This document shows, in pieces, positions 9,100 through 17,522 of a stretch of 43,520 nt of DNA. Position 1 is the stretch's first letter; each line of letters opens with the position of its first letter. The position numbers and the translations under genes were made by a program. The notes under the pieces were generated by a model that saw only the letters and a list, made by a program, of their open reading frames with translations, was not told the origin of the DNA and did no database searches. Origin of the DNA: Deltaproteobacteria bacterium (GTDB lineage Bacteria; Desulfobacterota; Desulfobacteria; Desulfobacterales; C00003060); contig QMMN01000016.1 in the NCBI GenBank assembly GCA_003647275.1, positions 1 to 43,520 on the forward strand. The letters are read 5' to 3'.

Positions 9100-9187
9100 G
9101 GGTGCCTCCTTTTGTGCGGGAATCCTCGCTGAACTACAACTGATTACGGGAGTTCAATATATATATACTACAGGGGCAGATAAGAGG

Positions 9188-10246
9188 TCAATATCTGGTC
9201 ACTTCCAGACCGTTGGGGTCTACCCTTGCATCGAGCAATTTTGCGCCTTCCTTCGTGGACAAGATATCAGCCCACTCATGGCTTAACATGCGAATATTCT
9301 CTTCTCTGCCCAGGGCCCAAATGCATCCTCCTCCCCCAGAGCCTGTAAACCTTGCCCCACAATCATGCGCCAGAGCACTCTTTAAGAGTGCTTCGCCCTT
9401 TTCATCAAAGACCTCGGGCGTCATTTTTCTTCTTATTTCGACCTCCTTATTCATGGCACGCACAGCAGCATCCCAATCTTTGGCGGTCATGGCCCGAACA
9501 AATTCGTTTGTGCAGGAAACAATTTCGGGCCAAAAACGCCTTGCCTTTCCCCTCACAAAATGATCGATCCATTTGCTATTGATGTCCTGCGACTCGTGGG
9601 GTACGCCGCAATATGCAAGCAAGATGTGAGTCTCCAATGTTGCGTAGTCCTCTTTCTTCAGGACCTCTGTCTTTTTGAAAGGGGGATCTGACGGTGCACC
9701 GGGCCAATACCAGGCATGGACGCCTCCATAGGCTGCGGCCAGCTGGTCCTGCAGCCCACAAGGAATACCAGCAACAGCCTCCTCGATAGCGTGAGCTAAG
9801 AGCACGATTTGCCTTGTGCTCATCCGGGGAGTGTCATCCCCTGTTAAGGCATCAGACATGGCACCTATTAAGGCTACAGCCGCCGTGGAAGACCCCCCAA
9901 GAGCGCTTCTTGGAGGTGACTCAGACAGTATCTCGATATGCACGCCATCAACCCTGAAATAGGCTGCAATGGCAAAAATTAACCCCAAGGGGCCACTAAA
10001 GGGGGCATTGTCAGCCGGGTAGACCTCAGGTCGAAAGCCCCTTGAAGACACCTTTATCTGACCAGCGCTGTATGGCAGAAGCCGGACCTGTGTCTTCATA
10101 TCGAGAGCTATGTTAAAGGTGCAGGGGGAAAGGTGACGCAGTGGATAATAAAAGGTCTTGATATCAAGGGTTCCACCGCAATCGATCCTGCAGGCGGCCG
10201 AGGCCTTTACAGGGCTTGATTCAAGGTGCTTTTTTAGTGTTTTCAC
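9188..10246 (-). CDS. GHMP-family sugar kinase
   Basis: A 352-aa GHMP kinase. Motif 2 (PPRSALGGSSTAAVA, about 111-125) forms the phosphate-binding loop. Motif 3 near the C-terminus is FTGSGGGGCIWAL. The N-terminal RIDCGGTLDI corresponds to the substrate-binding motif seen in galactokinase and heptose-7-phosphate kinase (HddA) relatives. A heptose kinase role is possible because gmhA occurs 18 kb away, but this is inference. The start is a GTG at 10246 with only a weak GGA upstream. It is first in a minus-strand set with tatA and the lipid kinase. Confidence 0.75.
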   Translation of the reverse strand: MKTLKKHLESSPVKASAACRIDCGGTLDIKTFYYPLRHLSPCTFNIALDMKTQVRLLPYSAGQIKVSSRGFRPEVYPADNAPFSGPLGLIFAIAAYFRVDGVHIEILSESPPRSALGGSSTAAVALIGAMSDALTGDDTPRMSTRQIVLLAHAIEEAVAGIPCGLQDQLAAAYGGVHAWYWPGAPSDPPFKKTEVLKKEDYATLETHILLAYCGVPHESQDINSKWIDHFVRGKARRFWPEIVSCTNEFVRAMTAKDWDAAVRAMNKEVEIRRKMTPEVFDEKGEALLKSALAHDCGARFTGSGGGGCIWALGREENIRMLSHEWADILSTKEGAKLLDARVDPNGLEVTRY

Positions 10247-10303
10247 TCCAAGGCTTTCTTGAACCTAGTTCGCTTCGCTCATCAAGCTCACCAATTAAAA
10301 AAA

Positions 10304-10349
10304 TGGAGAATTGGCGTCATGGCGTGATGAAATGACCCAAGGTTCTCCA
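10304..10349 (-). terminator. Rho-independent-type terminator or attenuator upstream of the GHMP kinase
   Basis: Arms 10304-10320 and 10332-10349 pair (TGGAGAA-TTGG-CGTCAT with ATGAC-CCAA-GG-TTCTCCA). On the minus strand the stem runs straight into seven T residues. Nothing on the minus strand ends here; the next minus-strand feature is the GHMP kinase start 58 bp further on. It therefore fits a leader attenuator or the end of a short RNA. Confidence 0.6.
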
Positions 10350-10390
10350 ATACGTCCCCGAAGTCTCGTGCACTGCAATGAAAGTTTATC

Positions 10391-10421
10391 TTGACTTAAC
10401 AGGGTGAAGTACACCTGTCAA
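10391..10421. promoter_or_regulatory. Palindromic operator-like site between adk and the GHMP kinase
   Basis: An interrupted inverted repeat: TTGAC...AGGGTG-aagta-CACCT-GTCAA. On the minus strand it contains TTGACA with a weak TAAGTC 17 bp later, which could be the promoter of the GHMP-tatA-lipid kinase set. A role as operator is inference from symmetry and position. Confidence 0.4.
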
Positions 10422-10457
10422 TATCAGCTTTGCCTGGTGCTTTCTCATTCAAATCCC

Positions 10458-10486
10458 TTGACAAAATCCACGGGTTCCTATAGTTG
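10458..10486 (+). promoter_or_regulatory. Candidate sigma70 promoter for adk
   Basis: TTGACA at 10458-10463 is followed after 17 bp by TAGTTG, or after 15 bp by TATAGT (10479-10484). It is 110-135 bp upstream of the adk ATG in the correct orientation. Confidence 0.45.
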
Positions 10487-10595
10487 AAATTTCGTGCTGG
10501 GTAAACCTGCAAGTGATGTCTATGTGTGAGGCCGTGGCCCGGCCGCATTCCAAATTCGGGGTTTCGCTAAAAACCAGGTAAGAAAGGAGAGATGT

Positions 10596-11279
10596 ATGAA
10601 CATTCTAGCTTTTGGACCAAACGGCAGTGGCAAGGGGACACAGGGAGCGATTGTTAAGGAAAAATACAATATTCCCCACATTGAATCAGGCGCGATTTTC
10701 CGGGAAAACATCTCCAAAGGTACTGAACTTGGTGCCAAGGCCAAAGAATACATCAACCGGGGAGATCTGGTGCCTGACGACATCACCATTCCCATGATTC
10801 TGGACCGTTTAAAACAAGACGATTGTAAGAATGGCTGGCTCTTGGATGGATTTCCCAGAAACAAGAATCAGGCCATCAAACTTGATGAGGCCCTCAAGGC
10901 CGAAGGTCTTGACCTAGATGTGGTTATTGAGGTCGTGCTGGATCGACAAATTGCCAAAAACCGAATTATGGGCCGCCGGCTGTGTGTCAACGACAATAAT
11001 CATCCGAACAACATTTTTATCGATGCCATAAAACCGAATGGGGACAAGTGCCGGGTTTGCGGTGGGGACCTTACAAAACGCGACGATGATCAGGACGAAG
11101 CGGCCATCGACAAACGCCACAGCATTTATTATGATACGGAAACCGGTACATTGGCCGCTGCCTATTATTTCAAAGACCTCGCTGAAAAAGAAGGCAAAAT
11201 CAAATATATAACTATCGATGGGGCGCCGAGTGTCCAAGAAGTAACGGCCGAGCTTATGTCAAAACTACAAGATGTGTAG
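10596..11279 (+). CDS. adk: Adenylate kinase
   Basis: A 227-aa long-form adenylate kinase (ATP + AMP to 2 ADP). It has a P-loop FGPNGSGKGTQ (about 6-16; most family members have GxPGSGKGT), an AMP site (IESGAIFREN), DGFPRN (84-89) and a LID domain. LID metal ligands are C130, probably D133, C152 and C155: the second Cys of the usual first CxxC is missing, while CRVCGG is kept. AGAAAGGAGAG precedes the ATG. It appears monocistronic or linked to the DUF218 gene, with a GC-rich hairpin after the stop. Confidence 0.93.
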   Translation: MNILAFGPNGSGKGTQGAIVKEKYNIPHIESGAIFRENISKGTELGAKAKEYINRGDLVPDDITIPMILDRLKQDDCKNGWLLDGFPRNKNQAIKLDEALKAEGLDLDVVIEVVLDRQIAKNRIMGRRLCVNDNNHPNNIFIDAIKPNGDKCRVCGGDLTKRDDDQDEAAIDKRHSIYYDTETGTLAAAYYFKDLAEKEGKIKYITIDGAPSVQEVTAELMSKLQDV

Positions 11280-11289
11280 CTCAAGTTTG

Positions 11290-11324
11290 GTGTCTGTCCA
11301 GAATAACCTTGTCTGGGCAGGCAC
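11290..11324 (+). terminator. Hairpin after adk
   Basis: GTGTCTGTCCAGA (11290-11302) pairs with TCTGGGCAGGCAC (11312-11324) with two G-T pairs. It starts 10 nt after the adk stop. There is no T-run, so it may be a stabilising or Rho-dependent end rather than an intrinsic terminator. Confidence 0.4.
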
Positions 11325-11358
11325 CTATTGAGCGTTGACACCGAGGATCGGCGACTTT

Positions 11359-12000
11359 ATGAAGAGCAGAAGGTTCTGGACTCTCCTCGTCGCGTTACTT
11401 TTCTTAATATCCATCCTTTTTCAGTATCGATTTCCCATTGCCAAGAGCCTTGGCACCTATCTTGCGAAGAGCGATCCCCTCGAAAAATGTGAGGCCATCT
11501 TTGCACCATCCAGCCGCATAGAAACGAACTTCGCCTATGCCGTACATCTACTTAAAGAGGGATGGGGCAATCGGTTGGTTGTGACCACTTCCAAGCTCAC
11601 CCCTTTGACAAAAAGGTTTCGGGAAACCTACGGGCTGATGAATTGTTCAGAGATTTCGATTTTGCGACAAGTGTTTCAAAAAGAAAAGCTTCCCATAGAA
11701 AAGCTCACAATTTTGGAAGATTCAACAAGCAGCTTCGTTGATTGCAAACTCCTTCACGCTCATTGGGAAAAGCATCCCTTTCGATCACTCATTGTGGTAA
11801 CCGATGCACCGCATGCCCGCCGCTTCAGGATGGTCTTGGACAAGGTGTTTGGGGATGCGGATGTAAAGATCCTCTCCTGCCCTTCCTTTCCCAGTAGGCC
11901 CCTTGAGGACTTCTTTGCTGATAAAGAGGACTATGTCATGTATGTCTTATCAGAATACGTAAAGATTATTGCCTATGCCCTGAAATACGCCCTGGGATAG
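11359..12000 (+). CDS. DUF218 (YdcF/SanA/ElyC-like) membrane-anchored protein
   Basis: A 213-aa protein with an N-terminal membrane segment (FWTLLVALLFLISILF) and a DUF218 domain. Recognisable blocks are SRIETNFAYAVHLLKEGWGNRLVV, ILEDSTSSF and VVTDAPHARRFRMV, matching the family pattern of an acidic residue before an ST-rich helix and an H-x-R-R segment. Relatives act in envelope maintenance; the reaction is not established. I choose the ATG at 11359; a TTG 24 nt upstream would only add a few polar residues before the membrane helix. Confidence 0.7.
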   Translation: MKSRRFWTLLVALLFLISILFQYRFPIAKSLGTYLAKSDPLEKCEAIFAPSSRIETNFAYAVHLLKEGWGNRLVVTTSKLTPLTKRFRETYGLMNCSEISILRQVFQKEKLPIEKLTILEDSTSSFVDCKLLHAHWEKHPFRSLIVVTDAPHARRFRMVLDKVFGDADVKILSCPSFPSRPLEDFFADKEDYVMYVLSEYVKIIAYALKYALG

Positions 12001-12162
12001 GCGATACCGAACAAACAGAACTCGGTTTTAAGGCCTCTCCCAAACTGATTTGAAACCACCTTTAAGATAAGACTTATATTCACGATCCAGGCGCGAAGTG
12101 TATTTTTTCAAGCCGTGAGGTGCAACCATGCGCCAAACCAGTATCAAATCCCTGTTTCTTGC

Positions 12163-12684
12163 TCACTCAGCAGGTTCCTCCAGATTGCCACCTTCGGCCA
12201 CTTCTCCCACAAGCGCTTCGAATAGGATAATCAGATCTTCGTTGGTCTTTCGAAGTCTTTTTGACAGGGCCCGGCCAATAGCCCTAGTGACCAGCAGCCC
12301 CAGCAGGGGGTCCTCTTCTCCCAAACGGTTGAAGTCGTCACGGTTGATCACCAGGAATTCACAATCGGTATCGGCAGCCACTGAAGCCGAGCGGAGTTCC
12401 TCGTCCATGAGGGCCAGTTCGCCGAAAAATACATCTTCCTTGTCCGTAAGCGTATCGATGGTGAAGACATCGTTGTCAAGGGTACGCTTGAGAATACCCA
12501 CAGTGCCTTTATTCAGGATGTAAAACTCGCTTCCCTCCTCACCCTCAGTGATGACGCGATGGCCCGCCTTGCAGTGTCGGACGGACACGATCCCTGCCAG
12601 CTTAGCCAGCCTTTCGTCGTCATCTTTAATACATTGAAACAATTCGATCTTTCTTAACTTTGCGATGATAGATCTTTTATCCAT
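12163..12684 (-). CDS. Stand-alone cyclic nucleotide-binding domain protein
   Basis: A 173-aa protein made almost entirely of a CNB beta-roll. The phosphate-binding cassette FGELALMDEELRSASV (about 88-103) keeps the Gly-Glu and Arg that contact cyclic nucleotide in CRP/PKA-type domains. After the domain is only a helical, acidic tail, with no helix-turn-helix and no enzymatic domain. It follows the potassium channel gene by 17 nt on the same strand and is probably the last gene of the frd-channel transcript. A class I adenylate cyclase is encoded elsewhere in the window, so cAMP is the obvious candidate ligand. Confidence 0.85.
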   Translation of the reverse strand: MDKRSIIAKLRKIELFQCIKDDDERLAKLAGIVSVRHCKAGHRVITEGEEGSEFYILNKGTVGILKRTLDNDVFTIDTLTDKEDVFFGELALMDEELRSASVAADTDCEFLVINRDDFNRLGEEDPLLGLLVTRAIGRALSKRLRKTNEDLIILFEALVGEVAEGGNLEEPAE

Positions 12685-12701
12685 GCTCCTGTCCTACCCA
12701 A

Positions 12702-13919
12702 TCATTGTTGTATGAGAATGGCCCGGGAGTAGGGCTTGATCTCGTAATCCGGGCCAGGATTAAACACAGGCTGGTTACCCTGTAGTTTTTTTACCTCTTG
12801 CAGGTTGGTAACCAAACGGGAAAGATCAGGAGTCCTTTGTGCCATGCGGAGGGCTTCTTTTTTACGCTTATAGATATTCCCGGTATTTTCAAGAACACCG
12901 ATTAAAATGCTCTTTTCAGACTCCATAAAATAGTGGCTAAGGCTGGCAAAGGTGTCGCCGACAAATCGGGCCGGGAACGCCTTGGTCACCAGGCGATTCT
13001 GTTCCATATCAAGGAGGTCACGAATAATATGGGTAACACCAGAGGCAGCCGAGGCATTGGCCAGAAGGATCCGGTTGTGATATCGGGCCGGGAATATCTC
13101 GTCGCAGTGGACACCTCGTAGATAGCGTTCGAATTTGGAATCAATCAATTCCACGCAGGTATAAATATTCTTGGAAATCGACTTGATCGTCATAACGGTC
13201 ATCACGGTTCGCGAGTCGACCTCCTGAGGAGAACCCTCGATGCTGCTGTCAGCTAAAACCAGCGCCCTGGCCGCTCGCTTGATGTTGGCCCGATGGAGCA
13301 CCGCCTCGTCTACATAGTCGCCCCGGACAAAATTTATATTTTGCAATTCCGGTATGGATCGAAGATTTTCCACCATGGCTGGCTTTACCATGCTGACTAG
13401 GACGATGTCCTCGGAAGCCAACCCCGGATTCACCTTTACGATGTGCAGTAGAAGGCTGGGCATCTCATTTTTCCAGCCACATATCACTAGATGCTTCTTG
13501 AGTTTCTTTTGAGTGGCCAAGCCGCTTCCCTCCTTTATCTTCCATTCTACAAGCCATGAGGCGATTCTCCCGGTAACGATACTTGCCAATCCAACACCAA
13601 AAAGTATGACCAGGATACCTATCACGCGCCCGCCGGTGGTTTCAGGTACTTTATCACCATAGCCCACGGTAGATGCTGTGACGATGGCCCACCAAACGAC
13701 GTCCCCAAAGTTGTGAAAACCTTCGTTGATGTCATGCTCGAAAAGGAGTACACCTGCAGATGTAAGCGAAAAGATCAGGATAATGGCCAAAATGACCGGC
13801 CATGTCCGGCTCCTCAAAAACCGCTTCCATAACCGAGTCAGCGTGGCAAGATGATCCTTATTATTGGTATCGCGCTTTTGTTGCTTTGACTGCTTTTCCC
13901 TTTGGGGGCTCATCCACAC
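12702..13919 (-). CDS. Two-helix potassium channel with RCK/TrkA-N domain
   Basis: A 405-aa ion channel. A basic N-terminus leads to helix 1 (about 41-61), a pore loop with the selectivity filter TASTVGYGDKVP (TVGYGD at 84-89) and helix 2 (98-121). The rest is a cytosolic RCK-type Rossmann domain (LVICGWKNEM... and RGDYVDEAVLHRANIKRA). The NAD-type glycine motif is modified (CGWKNE), so the ligand is uncertain. It starts with GTG at 13919, directly after the frdB stop (or the ATG at 13913), implying co-transcription with the succinate/fumarate genes. Confidence 0.88.
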   Translation of the reverse strand: MWMSPQREKQSKQQKRDTNNKDHLATLTRLWKRFLRSRTWPVILAIILIFSLTSAGVLLFEHDINEGFHNFGDVVWWAIVTASTVGYGDKVPETTGGRVIGILVILFGVGLASIVTGRIASWLVEWKIKEGSGLATQKKLKKHLVICGWKNEMPSLLLHIVKVNPGLASEDIVLVSMVKPAMVENLRSIPELQNINFVRGDYVDEAVLHRANIKRAARALVLADSSIEGSPQEVDSRTVMTVMTIKSISKNIYTCVELIDSKFERYLRGVHCDEIFPARYHNRILLANASAASGVTHIIRDLLDMEQNRLVTKAFPARFVGDTFASLSHYFMESEKSILIGVLENTGNIYKRKKEALRMAQRTPDLSRLVTNLQEVKKLQGNQPVFNPGPDYEIKPYSRAILIQQ

Positions 13920-14636
13920 TTACTTGAAGTTTCCTTCCTTGGCCAGGGCAATAAAATGAGCAATGTCGATCTCCTTCGGGCAAACAAAGCTACAGGCCTG
14001 GGCTGTACGGCACCGGGGCGTTCCCTGGTCGCTGTATAAGATATCCATCCTTTCCTGTTTGGCCATTTCCCGCGGGTCCATGAGACGGACGATGTTGGCA
14101 AGCAAGGCATTCGGCCCGAGGTAGTTCTTTTGGGTAACGCACGCAGTCGCACAGCAAAAGCAATTAATGCAACGGGTCGCCTCAACGTAGGTCTCCAACA
14201 CCCGCGGCGAAATCCGGTATTCGTCGCCATCAGGGTGCTGAGGGGCAGGTTGAATGATGTGGGGTTTTACAAAATGGACCCGCTCATAGGCCTTTTCCAT
14301 ATCTATGACCAGATCGCGAATGACTGGGGCTACCGTAAGGGGTTCCACGGTAAAAGTCTGTGTCTTGAAGAATTTTACGGCGTTTTCTACCAGGAGTTCG
14401 CATGTCAAAAGGGGCTTGCCGTTGATTTTCATGCCACATGTGCCGCACTGCCCGTGTTCGCACGACGAACTCCATGCCAGGGTAGGGTCCTGCTCGTCAT
14501 TGATCTTTCGAAACAGGTCCACAAAGCGCAGGATTCGACCCGCTTTGAGTCGGTAAACCTGGACCCATGATAGCTGGGTATCCGGGTCATAGCGGCTAAT
14601 TTTCAACGTGAGATCATATTCTTGAGACATGGACAC
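13920..14636 (-). CDS. frdB: Succinate dehydrogenase/fumarate reductase iron-sulfur subunit
   Basis: A 238-aa electron-transfer subunit. The N-terminal ferredoxin domain binds [2Fe-2S] via C59, C64, C67 and C79 (SCEHGQCGTCG). The C-terminal domain binds [4Fe-4S] (C156, C159, C162, C166 in CINCFCCATAC) and [3Fe-4S] (C209, C215, C219 before Pro). It passes electrons between the flavoprotein and the membrane anchor. It is separated from the flavoprotein gene by an unusual 244-bp gap but lies against the channel gene. Whether the enzyme works as SDH or FRD cannot be decided from sequence. Confidence 0.95.
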   Translation of the reverse strand: MSMSQEYDLTLKISRYDPDTQLSWVQVYRLKAGRILRFVDLFRKINDEQDPTLAWSSSCEHGQCGTCGMKINGKPLLTCELLVENAVKFFKTQTFTVEPLTVAPVIRDLVIDMEKAYERVHFVKPHIIQPAPQHPDGDEYRISPRVLETYVEATRCINCFCCATACVTQKNYLGPNALLANIVRLMDPREMAKQERMDILYSDQGTPRCRTAQACSFVCPKEIDIAHFIALAKEGNFK

Positions 14637-14724
14637 TCTCTCAATAGGCTAAATGCTCTAAGAAAAAGACTGGGTGGTCAACACGGACGGACCTATAGCA
14701 AAAAAATCTCGGCTCAAGACGAAA

Positions 14725-14785
14725 GGTGCAAGGCGAAAGGCGCGGGGATACAAAAGGACAATCCTTGCGCCTTATGCCTTGTGCC
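14725..14785. repeat. Inverted heptamer repeat between frdA and frdB
   Basis: Two 24-nt arms (14725-14748 and 14762-14785) pair at about 19 of 24 positions plus G-T pairs. The left arm reads as loose 7-nt units (aaggtgc, aaggcga, aaggcgc) and the right as their complements (ccttgcg, ccttatg, ccttgtg). It lies within the 244-bp gap between two subunit genes that are normally adjacent. It may alter mRNA processing or relative expression. Confidence 0.6.
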
Positions 14786-14880
14786 ATCCCTTTTAGAAGT
14801 CTGGAATCCTGTCGAATCTTTACGGGCTGTTGCCCGAATCCCTTTTCGCTTGTCTAAAACATTTTCCTAAGAACGATATA

Positions 14881-16683
14881 TCAATATTTTCTTTCAATAA
14901 TGCCGAACTTCTCATAGTGTTCTCCCCGGGCCTCAAAGATACTCATATCGATGGGTCGCCTCCCAAGGGTCACTTTGCCGTACTCTGTCATATAAGCCAG
15001 CGTATGATATTGAAACTCAGGGCTTCTCTCTGGATAGTCTTCACGATAATGGCCCCCCCTCGACTCTTTCCTGGCCAAAGCACAGTGGGCAATGACCATA
15101 GAGACGTCGAGGAGATGATCCAGCTCCCAGAACTGTAAGAGATCTTGGTTCATAATGAGTGAACGGCTGGATAATTTCATGTGTCTGGCCATCTGTTTGA
15201 GTTCCTTGAGCTTTTCGATCGCTTCTGCAAGGCCTTTCTCATTTCGAAATACACCCACTTTTTCCATCATGAGCACACGAAGTGCATCGCGAATCTCGGC
15301 ATAATGTGTTTTGCCTCGGGATGCCAGATACCGCGAGAACTGACTGAAAACGTGGCTCCCTGCATCTTGGGGGAGATCCCCAGGGGCTTCCGCGTCATGA
15401 AGGTAGGCGGCTACCCTTTCTCCCACGACCTGGCCCATCGTGATCAGCTCCAACAAGGAGTTTGTACCCAGCCGATTGTGACCGTGCAGGCTTGCAGCCG
15501 CAAACTCCCCACATGCATATAACCCGGGCACGACTTCCTGGGCATCTTTTTGGACTTCGCCAAATTCGTTGGTCGGAGAACCACCCATTTGATAGTGGGC
15601 GGTAGGGGTAACCGGACATAGCTCATGTTGGGGCTGAACCCCTACAAATTTACAGAAAAACCCACAAACTTCCTGGATCCTGGTCCTGTGAACATGCTCG
15701 GGGATATGCCTTAGGTCAAGCCACACATGGGGAAGCTTGTGGTCGGGGTGCACACACCCCCTCCCTTCACGGATTTCGTTCATGATGCACCGTGAAACAA
15801 GATCCCGCGGAGCAAGGTCTTTGGCCGTAGGTGCGTATCGCTCCATAAAGGGTTCCCCATCCTTATTGCGCAGGATTCCACCTTCGCCCCGGAGGGCCTC
15901 ACTGGCCAGGATACCTGGACCGACAATGCCGGTGGGATGAAACTGTACGGCCTCTAAATCCATGACTGGAAGTCCGGCCTGCAGAATGAGGGCCAGCCCA
16001 TCCCCTGTATTCTGCCGGCAGTTGGTGCTCACTTGATACATACGGGTTTTTCCGCCTGTGGCCATGATCGTGGCCTTGGCCAGAACTGCTAAAAATTTTC
16101 CGTTTTGTTCCATAAAAACAATGGCCCCTATGCAGCGGCCATTTCTAAAAAGAAGCTCGCAAGCCACACTTTGATTCAAAAATATGACCCCATGCTTCAG
16201 GGATTCCGCCCACACGGTATCCATGATCCCCTTGCCGGTGCGGTCCGCCTCGTAACAGGCACGAAATGCCTTGACTTTGCCAAAATTGAGCATGTGTCCG
16301 CCAAAAGGTCTTTTGGCAATACGGCCTTCTTCGGTCCGGCTAAAATGCATGCCGTGTCTTTCCAGCCAAAGGATCTGCTCCCAGGCAGACTCACAAACCT
16401 TCTTGATGATATTCTGATCCGAAGAGCAGTCCGAGCCCTTCCAGGTGTCGAACATATGGTATATGATTTTGTCCACAGGGTCTTTTGGGTCGACCGCGGC
16501 CATGCCGCCCTGGGCCGCAGCGGTATGGGACTTCTGAGGACTGTACACCTTGGTTACCGCAATAATACTTGTGCCTGGACGACGCTCGCATATTTCTACG
16601 GCGCACCTGAGGCCTGCTCCACCAGCGCCGATCACCAGCACTTCGGGCCTCAGTATAGAATCGATTTGGAGTTTCTTTCCCAC
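14881..16683 (-). CDS. frdA: Succinate dehydrogenase/fumarate reductase flavoprotein subunit
   Basis: A 600-aa catalytic subunit. It has the FAD Rossmann motif VIGAGGAGL (17-25), the covalent-flavin segment KSHTAAAQGG with H53 as the 8-alpha-FAD attachment residue, QFHPTGI, ALRGEGGIL, the catalytic Arg region APRDLVSR, and YACGEFAAASLHGHNRLG binding FAD near the C-terminal third. It interconverts succinate and fumarate on the cytosolic side. It begins 11 nt after the membrane-anchor gene. Gene order C-A-B is that of menaquinone-linked enzymes. Confidence 0.96.
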   Translation of the reverse strand: MGKKLQIDSILRPEVLVIGAGGAGLRCAVEICERRPGTSIIAVTKVYSPQKSHTAAAQGGMAAVDPKDPVDKIIYHMFDTWKGSDCSSDQNIIKKVCESAWEQILWLERHGMHFSRTEEGRIAKRPFGGHMLNFGKVKAFRACYEADRTGKGIMDTVWAESLKHGVIFLNQSVACELLFRNGRCIGAIVFMEQNGKFLAVLAKATIMATGGKTRMYQVSTNCRQNTGDGLALILQAGLPVMDLEAVQFHPTGIVGPGILASEALRGEGGILRNKDGEPFMERYAPTAKDLAPRDLVSRCIMNEIREGRGCVHPDHKLPHVWLDLRHIPEHVHRTRIQEVCGFFCKFVGVQPQHELCPVTPTAHYQMGGSPTNEFGEVQKDAQEVVPGLYACGEFAAASLHGHNRLGTNSLLELITMGQVVGERVAAYLHDAEAPGDLPQDAGSHVFSQFSRYLASRGKTHYAEIRDALRVLMMEKVGVFRNEKGLAEAIEKLKELKQMARHMKLSSRSLIMNQDLLQFWELDHLLDVSMVIAHCALARKESRGGHYREDYPERSPEFQYHTLAYMTEYGKVTLGRRPIDMSIFEARGEHYEKFGIIERKY

Positions 16684-16694
16684 CCTTGTATCCC

Positions 16695-17522
16695 CTATAT
16701 CGTTAGAACGATCTTAGCCCCTGCATAAGCAAAGACACCCAAGATAAAACTGATCAAGACCGTGAGACCACTTCTTAAGCGGCTATCTTCTATATAATCC
16801 CCTATAATGGTATAAAGCCCAAAGCCAGCATGGAAAAAGACTAAGCAGACAAAGGCAACATCCAGGGCCTTCATACCGGGAGCAGAGATCCTTGCCAGTA
16901 TGGTTTCTACATCGTGGCCCACCTGGTAATTCAAGTGCATGAAAAACATGTGGCCCGAAACCAAAGGAAGAAGGAAAGCCCCTGACACTCTTTGGAGTTT
17001 CCACAAAATGCCATTTTGTGTGTGCCAGAGCCTTTTATACACAATGGTGCTTGAGATAGCACTTGTTATCGCCACCATGAGCCAGAAAAAGCCAGCAGAT
17101 ACCTGTTGATTACCCATCAACATAAAGAAGGCTAATGTCAGGATATAGATGCTGCTTAGCACAAACACCCAGCGAACCATGATGGCATCCTTCCGTATGC
17201 GAAAGGCCTCATAAAGGATCAGCCGGGTGCCGTTTAGAGCATGAAATATGACCGGAACAGCCAATGCCCATTCAAAAAAACTAAAAATAAAATTGTCAAC
17301 AAATTTCATCTTTGAAACAAAAGCCGCAGGTTCGTAAAGCGCCGAAAGGGTATAAATATGAAAAAGCATGTAGAGGACCAGTATAAGCCCGGCAATCCTG
17401 TGTGCCCAGGTCATGATAAAGCCCCATCCCCTGGACCGGGCGTAATAAGACAACTTTTCCGACCGTTTGAGGATGCCTATAAGATACGCTTCAATGCCGG
17501 TTCTTTGTGCTGGTGCGTCCAT
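16695..17522 (-). CDS. Fused SdhC-SdhD-type membrane anchor (cytochrome b subunit)
   Basis: A 275-aa integral membrane protein with six to seven helices. The first half looks like SdhC: RGWGFIMTWAHRIAGLILVL with H41 and H55, then FHALNGTRLILYEA with H94. The second half repeats an SdhD-like pattern: LQRVSGAFLLPLVSGHMFFMH with H181 and H186, then FFHAGFGLYTIIGDYIEDSR with H221. The histidines are candidate heme ligands. Separate SdhC and SdhD are usually 110-130 aa each, so this appears to be a gene fusion or a divergent type-B diheme anchor. It is first in the C-A-B order and leads the respiratory block. Confidence 0.85.
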   Translation of the reverse strand: MDAPAQRTGIEAYLIGILKRSEKLSYYARSRGWGFIMTWAHRIAGLILVLYMLFHIYTLSALYEPAAFVSKMKFVDNFIFSFFEWALAVPVIFHALNGTRLILYEAFRIRKDAIMVRWVFVLSSIYILTLAFFMLMGNQQVSAGFFWLMVAITSAISSTIVYKRLWHTQNGILWKLQRVSGAFLLPLVSGHMFFMHLNYQVGHDVETILARISAPGMKALDVAFVCLVFFHAGFGLYTIIGDYIEDSRLRSGLTVLISFILGVFAYAGAKIVLTI

